The notes: generated by a model not told the origin, from the letters alone. Numbered from the stretch's first letter, positions 1-9,213 are shown. The stretch is 64,000 nucleotides of DNA from Tabrizicola sp. TH137 (GCF_002855575.1 NZ_PKRQ01000004.1:186001-250000); one strand, 5' to 3'. Numbers and translations are program-made.

Positions 1-453
1 GGCATGGGCGAACGGGTGATCCCGGAACAGGCCGCGCGCTATCTGACCTATATGATGACCAAGGTCATCGAAAACGGCACCGGCGGCCGCGCCCGGCTGG
101 ACGACCGCCAGGCGGCGGGCAAGACCGGCACCACCCAGGCCGCCCGCGATGCCTGGTTCGTGGGCTATACCGCCGATTACGTGGCGGGGGTCTGGATGGG
201 CTATGACGACAACACACCCCTCACCGGCGTCACCGGCGGCGGCCTTCCGGCCGAAATCTGGCACGAGGTGATGGTCCGCGTCCATGAAGGCGTCGCGCCC
301 AAGCCCCTGCCGATGGACATTCCCGAACCCCGCAGCCCGCCGCAGCCGCAATACCAGGACCCGGGCCAGGTCGCCCAGCAGCCCAGCACCCGCGACCGGT
401 CGCAGGAAGACCCGGTGGAGTCCCTGCTCAAGGATCTGCTCGGCATCTACTGA
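1..453 (+). CDS. Penicillin-binding protein 1A, C-terminal part (5' end outside window)
   Basis: The reading frame is open from the first base and ends at 453, so only the last 150 residues of a bifunctional class A penicillin-binding protein are present. The transpeptidase KTGTT box is encoded at 121-135, followed by the typical DAWFVGYT and VWMGYDDN segments that close the transpeptidase fold. The tail is Pro/Gln-rich (PPQPQYQDPG), as is common after this domain. The protein would cross-link peptidoglycan from the outer face of the inner membrane. The transglycosylase domain and the catalytic SxxK serine lie upstream of the window. It converges on mlaC and shares a terminator hairpin with it. 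Confidence 0.93.
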   Translation, partial: GMGERVIPEQAARYLTYMMTKVIENGTGGRARLDDRQAAGKTGTTQAARDAWFVGYTADYVAGVWMGYDDNTPLTGVTGGGLPAEIWHEVMVRVHEGVAPKPLPMDIPEPRSPPQPQYQDPGQVAQQPSTRDRSQEDPVESLLKDLLGIY

Positions 454-461
454 CGCGCATG

Positions 462-491
462 AAAAAACCCGCCGGATCGCTCCGGCGGGTT
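462..491 (-). terminator. Rho-independent terminator between PBP1A and mlaC
   Basis: An 11-bp perfect stem (AACCCGCCGGA, 466-476, pairing with 481-491) closes a TCGC loop. On the minus strand it is followed by a run of T, so it is a full terminator for the mlaA-mlaC operon. On the plus strand the U-run is short, so it would end the penicillin-binding protein transcript less well. Confidence 0.85.
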
Positions 492-513
492 CCAGACGCC
501 GCGCGCCGCAGGC

Positions 514-1143
514 TCAGAGCGTCTTCAGCTCCGCCACCAGCGCGTCGATATCGCCCCGGTTCTTGTCCAGGAGCGCGCCGATCTCCGTCCGCTCCGAGGC
601 CAGCATGTTGACCCCTTCGATGATGATGTTGAAGAACAGGCTCCGCCCCGACTTGTCCGACACATGCCAGCGCAGATCGAAAGGCGCCTCGCCCTGCAAA
701 TGGGCGACCGAGATCACCTCGAAATAGCTCTTGATCGGCCGCGCATCCACGACCTCGATCCGCCCGCCGATGAACTCGCGGAAACGGCGGCCATATTTCC
801 GGCTGATATAGCCCTGATAGGCCTTGGTGAAGGCCGACAACTGCCCCCCGCTCGCCTGCCGCGCCGCCGGGCCCAGCGCCGACCGCGCGATCACCGGCAC
901 ATCGGCATATTTCACGAAGACCCGCTCGAAATCGCCGAACATCTGGCCCTCCGACCGGCCCGAGGCGATGATGCCATTCACATCGGCCACCGCCTTGTCG
1001 ATCAGCGACCGCGCATCCTCCACCGTCAGGGCCAGCGCAGGCAGGGGCACCGCGAAGGCCGCCGTCGCCGCCAGTGCGATGGATGTGAAACTCCGGCGTG
1101 ACAGCCGGCCCGACAGACGGTCGGATGAGGGATCATTCGGCAT
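514..1143 (-). CDS. mlaC: MlaC-type periplasmic phospholipid-binding protein
   Basis: This 209-residue protein belongs to the MlaC/Ttg2D family, which carries phospholipids across the periplasm between the outer-membrane MlaA complex and the inner-membrane MlaFEDB transporter. It has a Ser/Arg-rich N-terminus and a hydrophobic signal segment (SIALAATAAFAVPLPALA). A typical MlaC body follows (YISRKYGRRFREFIGG; ..VSDKSGRSLFFNIIIEGVNM). The frame is open further upstream, but the ATG at 1143 overlaps the mlaA stop by 11 nt and gives a normal signal peptide, so it was chosen. Translation is probably coupled to mlaA. The inner-membrane mla genes are not in this window. Confidence 0.9.
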   Translation of the reverse strand: MPNDPSSDRLSGRLSRRSFTSIALAATAAFAVPLPALALTVEDARSLIDKAVADVNGIIASGRSEGQMFGDFERVFVKYADVPVIARSALGPAARQASGGQLSAFTKAYQGYISRKYGRRFREFIGGRIEVVDARPIKSYFEVISVAHLQGEAPFDLRWHVSDKSGRSLFFNIIIEGVNMLASERTEIGALLDKNRGDIDALVAELKTL

Positions 1144-1909
1144 AGGGATCCTCGAAATCAGCATAGGGGTCTTCGAAACCGGCCTCGCCTGCGGCAGCAT
1201 CCTGCCCAAGTTCGAACCGGCGGTTCTGGAGGTAAAGCAGACGCGCCTGCGCATAGCTGTCGGCGCTCTCGTAAAGGATGGAATCCACCGTATTGGTGTA
1301 ACGCGCCCGGTTGCTCAGCCCCGACGCGACCTTGGTCGCCGTCGCATAACCCGCCTCCGGGTTCGGCAAGGCCAGCCGCACCGGGTTCAGCGCCACATCG
1401 ACCACGATCCCCACCATGTCACGGCTCGTCGCAGGCCCCACGAAAGGCGCCTCGACATATTGCCCCTCCGGCGCGCCCCAGACATGCAGCGTCTCGCCGA
1501 AATCGGTCGGATCGCCCGCCACGCCCAGCGCCGTCGCCGGATCGAACAGCCCGCCGATGCCCACCGTGGAATTGATCGCGAAACGCAGCGTGTTCTCCGC
1601 CGCCTTGCCGATGCGGAACTGCAAAAGGTTGTTCACCACATCGCCGGGCGCATCCAGATTGGTGGCGAAATTGGAAATCCCCGTCTCCACCGGCTCCGGC
1701 AGGACACGGCTATAGGTCGTCGCCGTCGGGCGCAGAAGATAGCGGTCCAGACCCCGGTTGAACTCATGCACCTGCCGGTTCTGCACCTCGTTCGGATCAT
1801 CGACCCCCGAAGGAATGGCCGCAGGCCCGCAGGCCGACAAAAGCAGCGCCAGCATTGCCACCGCGCCCGCCGGACGACCCATCCCACCAAGAACTGAACG
1901 CTTCTCCAT
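1133..1909 (-). CDS. mlaA: MlaA (VacJ) outer-membrane lipoprotein
   Basis: The product is an outer-membrane lipoprotein that removes misplaced phospholipids from the outer leaflet and passes them to MlaC. The N-terminus has a lipobox (LLLSAC). The body has the VacJ signature elements EFNRGLDRYLLRP, NNLLQFRIGKAAENTLRFAINSTVGIGG (positions read in two pieces), DFGETLHVWG and YVEAPFVGPATSRD. The C-terminus has a short acidic repeat (FEDPYADFEDPYAE). ATG 1909 follows a GAGGG; ATG 1918, three codons upstream, is a close alternative, and the frame stays open to 1984. It is first in a two-gene operon with mlaC. Confidence 0.92.
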   Translation of the reverse strand: MEKRSVLGGMGRPAGAVAMLALLLSACGPAAIPSGVDDPNEVQNRQVHEFNRGLDRYLLRPTATTYSRVLPEPVETGISNFATNLDAPGDVVNNLLQFRIGKAAENTLRFAINSTVGIGGLFDPATALGVAGDPTDFGETLHVWGAPEGQYVEAPFVGPATSRDMVGIVVDVALNPVRLALPNPEAGYATATKVASGLSNRARYTNTVDSILYESADSYAQARLLYLQNRRFELGQDAAAGEAGFEDPYADFEDPYAE

Positions 1910-2204
1910 CGCCCTCATCCGGTCCTGCGCGGCCCGGGCAAAGGCCCCGAACCTGTTCCAGCCATATGCCGCCACGCCCGCCAAGACAACCGCAACCCCG
2001 TGTCCTTGCGATCACGTCTCGCGGAAACCCGCCACTCTGCGCCCGCAGATCCGGGCCGCCACCGCGATCAATACGCAAGACAGGCCGCATCGGATGCCGC
2101 CCTGCCCGCGATTGTCACCCAATCCCCGCCATGCTACCTTTTTCCCCGGTCCATCCCTGTCCCGTCTCCGGGGGCGGGCCCTGTAACCCGTGTCAGGATT
2201 GCCC

Positions 2205-3968
2205 GTGAACCCCCCGCAGACGACGCCCGCATCGCGTCTTCCCCTCCGCGCCGCCCATCATCCCGGCCTCGCCGAACTCGCCCGCCACCGGCAGCCCCGC
2301 CTTCTGGTGCTGGCCATCCTCTTCTCGGTCGCGGCCAATCTCCTGATGCTCGCCAGCCCGCTCTACATGCTGCAAGTCTATGACCGCGTGCTGACCAGCC
2401 GCTCCGAGGCGACGCTGCTCGCCCTATCCCTCCTCGTCACGCTGCTCTTCCTGCTGATGGGCCTGCTCGACCATGCCCGCAGCCGCCTGCTCGCCCGCAT
2501 CGGTGCCCGCCTTCAGGCCGGGCTCGACCGCCGCGTCTTCGCCGCCGCGCTCGAGGCAGGCAGCGCCGATCCCGACGACCCCTCCGCCACCTCCGCCCCG
2601 CGCGATCTCGACGCGCTGCGCCAGGTCTGGGCCTCCCCCGCGGTCACCGCGCTGATCGACATGCCCTGGACCCCGATCTTCCTCGCGGCCATCTTCCTCT
2701 TCCACCCGATCCTCGGCTGGCTGGCCATCGCGGGCGGCGCCATCGTCGTGGCGCTGGCCCTCCTCAACCAGATCGCCACCCGCCGCGCCGTCGCCCGCAC
2801 CACCGCCGCCAGCCTGCAAGCCGACCGCAGCGCCGACCGCATGGTCGCCGAGGCCGAGACGATCCGCGCCCTCGGCATGACCGGCGCCGCCTTCGACCGT
2901 TGGCAAAGGACGCGCGGCCTCGCCCTGACCGAAGGCCTCCTCGCCTCCGACATCGCCGGGGCCAATGCCACCGCCTCGCGCACCTTCCGCCTCTTCCTGC
3001 AATCCGCCATGCTCGGTCTTGCCGCCTGGGTGGTGCTGAAGGGCGAGCTTTCCCCCGGCGCGATGATCGCCGCCTCCATCCTGATGGGCCGCGCCCTGCA
3101 ACCCGTGGAACAGGCCGTGGCGCATTGGTCCACCCTCCAGCGCGCGACAGAGGCGCGCCGCCGCCTCGCCGACCTGCTCGCCCAGGTTCCGGCCAGCCCG
3201 CAGCGTACCGCCCTGCCCCGCCCGGCCGCCCGCCTCGCCGCCGCCAACCTCGCCATCCGCCCGCCGGGGCAGCCGCTTCCCACCCTGCGCGGCGTCTCCT
3301 TCACCCTCGAACCGGGGCAGGCGCTTGGCGTGATCGGCCCCTCCGGCGCCGGCAAATCCACCCTCGCCCGCGCCCTCATCGGCCTCTGGCCCACCGCCGT
3401 AGGCAGTCTCCGCCTCAACGGCGCGACGCTCGACCAATACGACCCCGATCAGCTCGGCCGCTGGATCGGCTACCTGCCGCAGCGCATCACGCTTTTCGAC
3501 GGCACCATCGCCGAAAACATCGCCCGTCTCGCGCCGCCCGACGATGCCGCCGTCATCGCCGCCGCCCGGAAGGCCGCCGCCCATGACATGATCCTGCGCC
3601 TCCCCGATGGCTATGACACCCGCATCGACGCCAGTGGCGGCCGCCTCTCCGGCGGCCAGATGCAGCGCGTGGCGCTGGCCCGCGCCCTCTATGGCGATCC
3701 GCCGCTCCTGATCCTCGACGAACCCAATTCGCAACTCGACAATGACGGATCGAACGCCCTCAACTCTGCGCTGCGCGCCCACAAGGCCGCCGGTGGCGCG
3801 GCGCTCATCATGGCGCACCGCCCCGCCGCGATCCAGGAATGTGAAACGCTCCTCATCCTCGAAAACGGCCAGCCCACCGCCTATGGCCCCCGCGATCAGG
3901 TGCTACGCGACCGCATCCAGAACGCCTCCGACATCGTCCGCAACACCGCTCCGGGAGGCCTCAGGTGA
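2205..3968 (+). CDS. Type I secretion ABC transporter (PrtD/HlyB type ATPase-permease)
   Basis: This 587-residue fused membrane and ATPase protein would energise one-step secretion through the envelope. About six membrane segments fill the first half, beginning LLVLAILFSVAANLLMLASP. The nucleotide-binding half has Walker A GPSGAGKST (about residues 378-386), signature LSGGQMQR (from about 481) and Walker B LLILDEP (from about 501). The GTG at 2205 was chosen because AGGA lies 6 nt upstream; an in-frame GTG at 2190 lacks such spacing. Its stop overlaps the HlyD-type adaptor start by 4 nt. No peptidase C39 domain is visible. The secreted substrate and the TolC partner are not encoded nearby. 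Confidence 0.9.
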   Translation: MNPPQTTPASRLPLRAAHHPGLAELARHRQPRLLVLAILFSVAANLLMLASPLYMLQVYDRVLTSRSEATLLALSLLVTLLFLLMGLLDHARSRLLARIGARLQAGLDRRVFAAALEAGSADPDDPSATSAPRDLDALRQVWASPAVTALIDMPWTPIFLAAIFLFHPILGWLAIAGGAIVVALALLNQIATRRAVARTTAASLQADRSADRMVAEAETIRALGMTGAAFDRWQRTRGLALTEGLLASDIAGANATASRTFRLFLQSAMLGLAAWVVLKGELSPGAMIAASILMGRALQPVEQAVAHWSTLQRATEARRRLADLLAQVPASPQRTALPRPAARLAAANLAIRPPGQPLPTLRGVSFTLEPGQALGVIGPSGAGKSTLARALIGLWPTAVGSLRLNGATLDQYDPDQLGRWIGYLPQRITLFDGTIAENIARLAPPDDAAVIAAARKAAAHDMILRLPDGYDTRIDASGGRLSGGQMQRVALARALYGDPPLLILDEPNSQLDNDGSNALNSALRAHKAAGGAALIMAHRPAAIQECETLLILENGQPTAYGPRDQVLRDRIQNASDIVRNTAPGGLR

Positions 3969-5254
3969 CCCCCTCCCCCTTCCCGGCCCGCCGCCACGCG
4001 CTGCTCGGCCTCGCCGCCCTTGCCACGCTTGTCGGCACCCTCGGCCTCTGGGGCGGCCTCACCACCCTTGACGGCGCCGTCATCGCCCCCGGTCAGGTAG
4101 AGGTCGCGCAGAACCGGCAAGTGGTGCAGCACCCCGATGGCGGCGTCGTCGCCTCCGTCGCCATCCGCGAAGGCCAGCCCGTTGCGGCGGGCGACCTCCT
4201 CCTCACCCTCGACGGCACCGCCATCACCGCCGAACACCGCATCGTCACGTCCCAACTCCTCGACCTGCGCACCCGCCGCGCGCGGCTGGAGGCTGAACGG
4301 GACGATGCCCCCGCCCCCACCTTCCCCGCCGATCTCGACATGACCGATCCGCAGGTCGCCGACCTGATCGAAGGCCAGCGCCGCCTCTTCCTCGCCCGCC
4401 GCGACACCCTCGCCCAGCAGACGGAACAGCTTGCCCGCCGCAGCAGCCAGATCACCGCGCAGATCGAAGGGATCGACGCCCAGACTGCCGCGCTCACCCG
4501 CCAGCTTGCGCTGATCCGCCGCGAACTGACCGCCCAGCAGGACCTTCTGGAAAAGGGCCTCGCCCAATCCGCCCGCGTCCTCTCCCTCGAACGCGAAGAG
4601 GCCGGGCTGCAAGGCCGCCTTGGCGAACTCGCCGCCGCCCGCGCCCAGGCCGAAGGCCGCATCACCGAAGTCGATCTCGAAATCCTCCGCCTCGCCGCGC
4701 TCCGCCGCGAAGAGGCGCTGGCCGAACTGCGCGACATCGCCCCCCTGGAACGCGAGGCCACCGAACGCGCCGCGACGCTGGCCGAACGCATCGCCCGGCT
4801 GGAGATCCGCGCCCCCGTCTCGGGCCTCGTCCTCGGCCTTGCCGTCACCACGCCGCGCGCCGTGATCCGCCCCGCCGACCCGATCCTCTTCCTCGTCCCG
4901 CAGGATCGCCCGCTGGTCATCGCCGCCCGCATCCCGCCCCTCCATATCGACGAGGTGCATCCCGGCCAGCCCGTGCGCCTGATGCTCTCCGCCTTCCCCC
5001 ATGCCGATGCGCCAGACCTCACCGGTACGCTCTCGGTGATCTCCGCCGATGCCCTGGCCGATCCCAATACCGGCATCCCCTATTACCGCGCCGAAATCAC
5101 CCTGCCCCCCGATCAGCTTGCCCTGCTGGGTGACCGCGCGCTTCTGCCCGGCATGCCGGTCGATGCCTACCTCCTCACCACCCCGCGCACGCCATTGGCC
5201 TATCTCTTCCAGCCCGTCGCCACCTATTTCCGCCAGGCCTTCCGCGAAAGCTGA
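3965..5254 (+). CDS. HlyD-family periplasmic adaptor of type I secretion
   Basis: The 429-residue adaptor pairs with the upstream ABC transporter and would bridge it to a TolC-like outer-membrane channel. It has one N-terminal membrane helix (LLGLAALATLVGTLGLWGGL), the half-lipoyl segment VVQHPDGGVVASVAIREGQPV, and a long charged coiled-coil from about residue 90 to 270. A second lipoyl/beta-barrel part follows (LEIRAPVSGLVLGLAV). It starts with GTG, overlapping the transporter stop as GTGA, which implies translational coupling. Confidence 0.9.
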   Translation: MTPSPFPARRHALLGLAALATLVGTLGLWGGLTTLDGAVIAPGQVEVAQNRQVVQHPDGGVVASVAIREGQPVAAGDLLLTLDGTAITAEHRIVTSQLLDLRTRRARLEAERDDAPAPTFPADLDMTDPQVADLIEGQRRLFLARRDTLAQQTEQLARRSSQITAQIEGIDAQTAALTRQLALIRRELTAQQDLLEKGLAQSARVLSLEREEAGLQGRLGELAAARAQAEGRITEVDLEILRLAALRREEALAELRDIAPLEREATERAATLAERIARLEIRAPVSGLVLGLAVTTPRAVIRPADPILFLVPQDRPLVIAARIPPLHIDEVHPGQPVRLMLSAFPHADAPDLTGTLSVISADALADPNTGIPYYRAEITLPPDQLALLGDRALLPGMPVDAYLLTTPRTPLAYLFQPVATYFRQAFRES

Positions 5255-5320
5255 CCGCGCCCGCCCTTGCCCCGCCCCGCCCCGGCGGCTAGCCTCCGCG
5301 CCAAGCAACCGGAGGTTCCC

Positions 5321-5779
5321 ATGTCCATCGAAGCCCGCCTCGCCGAACTCGGCGTCACCCTGCCCGACGCCCCCGCCCCTGCGGCGAATTACGTCCCCTT
5401 CGTCGTGGTCGGAAACCTCGTCCACGTCTCGGGCCAGATCAGCCAGAACGCCGCGGGTCTCATCAAGGGCCGGCTTGGCGACGACCTCGCCATCGAACAG
5501 GGGGCCGAGGCTGCGAAATGCTGCGCCATCTCGCTGCTCGCACAGGTGAAAAAGGCCTGCGGCGGCGATCTCTCGCGCCTCGTCCGCGTGGTGAAACTGG
5601 TGGGCTTCGTCAATTCCACCCCCGATTTCACCGATCAGCCCAAGGTCATCAACGGCGCCTCCGATTTCCTCGTTGCCGCCCTCGGGGATGCGGGCCGCCA
5701 CGCCCGCTCCGCCGTCTCCGCGGCCTCCCTGCCCCTGGGCGTGGCGGTGGAAATCGAAGGCCTCTTCGAAATCCGCTGA
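5321..5779 (+). CDS. RidA/YjgF/UK114 family protein (first copy)
   Basis: This 152-residue protein belongs to the RidA family, whose best-known members deaminate reactive enamine/imine intermediates. The core reads VGNLVHVSGQISQN and later VRVVKLVGFVNSTPDF, and it is longer than classic RidA (about 130 residues), as in the cd02199-like subgroup. ATG 5321 has GGAGG five bases upstream; the frame is open to 5267, but those codons overlap untranslated sequence. It lies 6 nt ahead of the phosphodiesterase gene and was probably transcribed with it. The substrate cannot be told from sequence. Confidence 0.85.
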   Translation: MSIEARLAELGVTLPDAPAPAANYVPFVVVGNLVHVSGQISQNAAGLIKGRLGDDLAIEQGAEAAKCCAISLLAQVKKACGGDLSRLVRVVKLVGFVNSTPDFTDQPKVINGASDFLVAALGDAGRHARSAVSAASLPLGVAVEIEGLFEIR

Positions 5780-5785
5780 CACCCG

Positions 5786-6556
5786 ATGCGCGCGCCCCTG
5801 CCCCCCGCCTTCCTGACCACGCCCATCGCCCACCGGGCCTATCACGACCTGGCGCAGGGCCGCCCCGAAAACAGCCGCGCGGCCATCCGCGCGGCCATCG
5901 CCGCCGGCTACGCGATCGAGATCGACCTGCAACTGTCCCGCGACGGCGTCCCGATGGTCTTCCATGACGAAACCCTCGAACGCCTCACCCCCCGCGACGG
6001 CTGGCTCTCAGACCTCACCGCCGCGCAACTGGCGGAAATCCCGCTGAAAGGCGGCGATGAAACCATCCCCCGGCTCGCCGAAATCCTCGCCCTCGTCGCC
6101 GGCCGCACCCCCCTGCTGATCGAACTCAAGGATCAGACCCTCCGCATGGCCGAAACCAACGGCCGGCTTGAAGAGGCCACCGCCGCCCTTCTGGCCGCCT
6201 ATGATGGCCCCGTCGCCGTCATGTCCTTCAACCCGCATTGCATCGCCCGCATGGCCACCCTCGCCCCCACCCTGCCCCGCGGCCTCACCACCTCGGCCTA
6301 CGATCCGGAAGACTGGCACCCCCTCGCCCCCGAAATCTGCGACCGCCTCCGCCCCATTCCGGATTACGACCGCACCCTGTCCTCCTTCATCTCCCACGAA
6401 CATACCGATCTCGCCCGCCCCCGCGTGGCCGAGCTTGCCGCCCAGGGCGCCGCCATCCTCTGCTGGACGATCAAGTCGCCCGAACAGGAAACCGCCGCCC
6501 GCCGCATCGCGCAGAACATCACCTTCGAAGGCTACGCCGCAGCCCTGCCCGCTTGA
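5786..6556 (+). CDS. Glycerophosphodiester phosphodiesterase family protein
   Basis: The 256-residue protein has the GDPD fold: IAHRAYHD near the N-terminus supplies the first catalytic His, EIDLQLSRDG the metal-binding Glu/Asp, and VFHDETLERLT the second His. GDPDs cleave glycerophosphodiesters to glycerol 3-phosphate and an alcohol. No signal peptide is visible, so it is likely cytoplasmic, like UgpQ. It follows the RidA gene by 6 nt. No Pho-type repeat was seen upstream, so any link to the Pho operons at 54-64 kb is only functional speculation. Confidence 0.88.
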   Translation: MRAPLPPAFLTTPIAHRAYHDLAQGRPENSRAAIRAAIAAGYAIEIDLQLSRDGVPMVFHDETLERLTPRDGWLSDLTAAQLAEIPLKGGDETIPRLAEILALVAGRTPLLIELKDQTLRMAETNGRLEEATAALLAAYDGPVAVMSFNPHCIARMATLAPTLPRGLTTSAYDPEDWHPLAPEICDRLRPIPDYDRTLSSFISHEHTDLARPRVAELAAQGAAILCWTIKSPEQETAARRIAQNITFEGYAAALPA

Positions 6557-6580
6557 CGGCCCGTCCTGCCAAGCCACTTC

Positions 6581-6628
6581 CTCTTGGCGGAAATACTCTC
6601 GGGGGGCTCGGGGGGCAGACAGCCCCCC
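6581..6628. repeat. Dispersed CTTGGCxxAAATACTC element with GC hairpin
   Basis: The sequence CTCTTGGCGGAAATACTC (6581-6598) is a variant of the core found at 14108, at 26759 and seven times at 59.7-60.5 kb. It is followed by a hairpin with a 7-bp stem (GGGGGGC 6610-6616 with GCCCCCC 6622-6628). It sits between two co-directional genes and may act as a processing or termination site. Confidence 0.55.
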
Positions 6629-6657
6629 GCCCGTCCCCAAGCGACCGGCAAGGCCAA

Positions 6658-7833
6658 GTGACCCTGAAAACCGACCTCCTCGACCGCTTCGCCGATCTCC
6701 CCGCCGCCGACTGGGACGCCCTCGCCTGCCCGGAAACCAGAACCGGCACCCGCCCCATCGACCCCTTCACCACCCACCGCTTCCTCGCGGCCCTCGATGC
6801 CTCCGGCTCCACCGGCACCGGCACCGGCTGGTCGCCCCGCCCCCTCGTCCTGCGCGATGACACCCGCCTCCTCGCCGGAACGCCGCTCTACGTGAAATCC
6901 CATTCCCAGGGCGAATACATCTTCGATCACGGCTGGGCGCAGGCACTCGAACGCGCGGGCGGGCGCTACTACCCCAAACTCCAGATCGCCGTTCCCTTCA
7001 CCCCCGCCACCGGCCGCCGCTTCCTCGCCGCGCCCGACGCCCCCCATGCCCGCGACGATCTGGTCGAGGCGGCGATCCACCTTGCCCGTTCCAACCGCCT
7101 CTCCTCGCTCCACATCACCTTCTGCACCGGGGAAGAGGCGGAAACCCTCGCCCCCCGCCACGGCCTCCTTCACCGTGTCACCCAGCAATTCCACTGGGAA
7201 AACCGGGGCTATTCCACCTTCGACGATTTCCTGAACGACCTCTCCTCGCGCAAGCGCAAGATGATCCGCAAGGAACGCGATACCGCCCGCGCCTCGGGCC
7301 TCACCATCCGCGCGCTGACCGGGGACCAGATCGAACCCCATCACTGGGATGCCTTCTGGGCCTTCTACCAGGACACCGGCGCCCGCAAATGGGGCACCCC
7401 CTACCTCACCCGCCCCTTCTTCACCCTGGCGCATGACACGATGCGCGACGACATGCTCCTCGTCCTTGCCGAACGCCCCGACGGCACCCCCGTTGCCGGC
7501 GCGCTCAACTTCATCGGGCGCGACACGCTCTTCGGCCGCTACTGGGGCTGCCTCGAAGATCACCCCTGCCTGCATTTCGAACTCTGCTACTATCAGGCCA
7601 TCGACTGGGCCATCGCCCACCGCCTGTCGCGGGTCGAGGCGGGCGCGCAGGGCGAACACAAACTCGCCCGCGGCTATCTGCCCACCCCTGTCCATTCCCT
7701 GCACTGGATCGCCGATCCCGGCTTCCGCGAGGCGGTCGCCCAATATCTCCGCGCCGAACGCCGCGCCGTGGACGAAGAGATCGAGGTCCTCACCGCCTAC
7801 GGCCCCTTCCGGCGCATCGACGCCGAGGCGTGA
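6658..7833 (+). CDS. GNAT/FemAB-like acyltransferase of the COG3146 (DUF482) family
   Basis: The 391-residue product resembles the COG3146 'peptidogalycan biosynthesis' family, which has a GNAT/FemAB-like fold and no firmly known substrate. Family features are SHSQGEYIFDHGWAQA, RKRKMIRKERDTA and the C-terminal VEAGAQGEHKLARGYLP block. The frame is open to 6238, inside the phosphodiesterase gene. GTG 6658 begins immediately after the repeat element and fits the family N-terminus, so it was chosen, although its ribosome-binding site is weak (AAGG). The upstream part of the long frame is an antisense-free shadow of the GDPD gene. Confidence 0.8.
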   Translation: MTLKTDLLDRFADLPAADWDALACPETRTGTRPIDPFTTHRFLAALDASGSTGTGTGWSPRPLVLRDDTRLLAGTPLYVKSHSQGEYIFDHGWAQALERAGGRYYPKLQIAVPFTPATGRRFLAAPDAPHARDDLVEAAIHLARSNRLSSLHITFCTGEEAETLAPRHGLLHRVTQQFHWENRGYSTFDDFLNDLSSRKRKMIRKERDTARASGLTIRALTGDQIEPHHWDAFWAFYQDTGARKWGTPYLTRPFFTLAHDTMRDDMLLVLAERPDGTPVAGALNFIGRDTLFGRYWGCLEDHPCLHFELCYYQAIDWAIAHRLSRVEAGAQGEHKLARGYLPTPVHSLHWIADPGFREAVAQYLRAERRAVDEEIEVLTAYGPFRRIDAEA

Positions 7834-7893
7834 TCACAGCCGTTGACGCCGCGCCCCCCGGGTGCATTCTGCAAGGCCCAAGCAGAGGTTCCC

Positions 7894-8196
7894 ATGACAG
7901 ACCGCCCCCCCTACCAGCCCATCGCCGACACGGACCTCGCACCCCTCACCGCGTCAGGCTGGATGGTAATCGAAGGCGGCCGCGCCATCGCCAAGGTCTT
8001 CACCTTCACGAACTTCATCGAGGCGTTCGGCTTCATGACCCGTGCCGCCCTCTGGGCGGAAAAGTGGAACCACCACCCCGACTGGTCCAATGTCTACAAG
8101 ACCGTCACGGTGACCCTGACCACCCATGACACCGGCGGACTGACCGACCTCGACCTCCGCCTCGCCACCAAGATGGACGCGCTCGCCTACGACTGA
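7894..8196 (+). CDS. phhB: 4a-hydroxytetrahydrobiopterin dehydratase (PCD)
   Basis: The 100-residue protein is a pterin-4a-carbinolamine dehydratase, which recycles pterin cofactor for aromatic amino acid hydroxylases. The family motif is complete: [34 protein letters not shown], including the His-His-Pro active-site triad. ATG 7894 follows AGAGG; an in-frame upstream ATG at 7843 overlaps intergenic sequence. Its last 10 nt overlap the end of the convergent DUF3592-like gene. No phenylalanine hydroxylase gene lies nearby. Confidence 0.9.
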   Translation: MTDRPPYQPIADTDLAPLTASGWMVIEGGRAIAKVFTFTNFIEAFGFMTRAALWAEKWNHHPDWSNVYKTVTVTLTTHDTGGLTDLDLRLATKMDALAYD

Positions 8197-8675
8197 CGCC
8201 GCGCCCGCCGCCGCAACGCAAAGTCCAGCGCCAGACAGACCAGCGCCGCAAACCCCATCCATGTCGCCAGCCGGTCAAGCTGCCCCGCCGCCCGGCCAAG
8301 CCCGGCCACCCCGAACAGGGAATGCACCTCGGGCCGCCCCGGCACCACCAGCAGCCCCCGCCGCTCGCCCACCGCCGCCGCCTCCCATGCGTCCCGCGCC
8401 ACGGCGCTGCGCACCTCCACCTCGGCGCCGTCTCCGGGATCGGTGAACCGGAGATAAAGCCAATAGGTCGGTATCCCCGCCCGCTCCGTCCCGTCGCCAT
8501 CGCTGCGGCTTGGCACCTGCTCCCATTTGCGGGTGATCGTGGCCTGCACCTCCACCCCCTCGCGCTGCAACAGCCGCACCTCCGCGCCAAGGCTGCGCCC
8601 ATACCACCCCGCCGCGACCGCCAACCCCAGCAGGACCAGCGCACAGGGCATCAGCAGCGACCGCAGCAGGTCCAT
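8187..8675 (-). CDS. DUF3592-like membrane protein
   Basis: This 162-residue protein has a membrane helix at each end ([17 protein letters not shown] near the start, [15 protein letters not shown] near the end). Between them is a soluble domain beginning [19 protein letters not shown] and containing [22 protein letters not shown]. That layout and the VxATI..yxvtvrF-like core are typical of the DUF3592 family, whose function is unknown. It lies 4 nt after the RidA gene on the same strand and overlaps phhB tail to tail. Confidence 0.6.
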   Translation of the reverse strand: MDLLRSLLMPCALVLLGLAVAAGWYGRSLGAEVRLLQREGVEVQATITRKWEQVPSRSDGDGTERAGIPTYWLYLRFTDPGDGAEVEVRSAVARDAWEAAAVGERRGLLVVPGRPEVHSLFGVAGLGRAAGQLDRLATWMGFAALVCLALDFALRRRARRQS

Positions 8676-8679
8676 GCCC

Positions 8680-9162
8680 TCAATCCTCCACCTCCACCGT
8701 GGCCCAGGTCTCGAAACAGACCCCGCCCGCCAGCGCCATCACCCCGATGGTCGCCCGTCCCCCAAGCCCCCGCTCGCGCCCGAACACCTCGACGAACAGG
8801 TCCGACAGGCCGGAAGACACCTTGTGAACCTCCTCATAGTCCGGCGCGCAGACCACGAAATTCAACGTCCGCACGATGCCGCGCACGCGGTCCAGCGACC
8901 CGACCGCCTGCCTTATGCCGCCCAGCACGTTCAACCCCGTCCGCCGCGCCGCGTCATAGCCCTGCTCCGTCGTCAGGTCCGCGCCCAGCCGCCCCTTATG
9001 CGTGATCTCGGTCCCCACCTGCGCCACATGGCCGGACAGGAACAGAAGGTTCCCCACCCGGTGATAGGGCTTCATCGTCCCGTAATCCGCCCCATAGTAT
9101 CCGATCCGGTCAAAGTCGGGGATATCCAGCCCCATCTCGATCGCCAGCCGCTCCGGTGTCAT
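8680..9162 (-). CDS. RidA family protein (second copy)
   Basis: This 160-residue RidA-family protein has the core VGNLLFLSGHVAQVG and ends FETWATVEVED. It differs clearly from the copy at 5321, so it is a separate subgroup and not a recent duplicate. ATG 9162 lies 7 nt after GGGGG; an ATG eight codons upstream is less well placed. It starts 51 nt downstream of the truncated dnaE2 on the same strand, so it could be read from the SOS promoter. Confidence 0.83.
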   Translation of the reverse strand: MTPERLAIEMGLDIPDFDRIGYYGADYGTMKPYHRVGNLLFLSGHVAQVGTEITHKGRLGADLTTEQGYDAARRTGLNVLGGIRQAVGSLDRVRGIVRTLNFVVCAPDYEEVHKVSSGLSDLFVEVFGRERGLGGRATIGVMALAGGVCFETWATVEVED

Positions 9163-9213
9163 CGCATACCCCCATCCAGACAGCACCAGCCTGCCCCGCA
9201 GCCCCCATCCGGA

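Noticed and set aside
3896-5965. A 689-codon open frame on the minus strand opposite the HlyD, RidA and phosphodiesterase genes
   Set aside because: Gly/Glu-rich low-complexity product opposite three well-recognised genes; judged a composition artefact.
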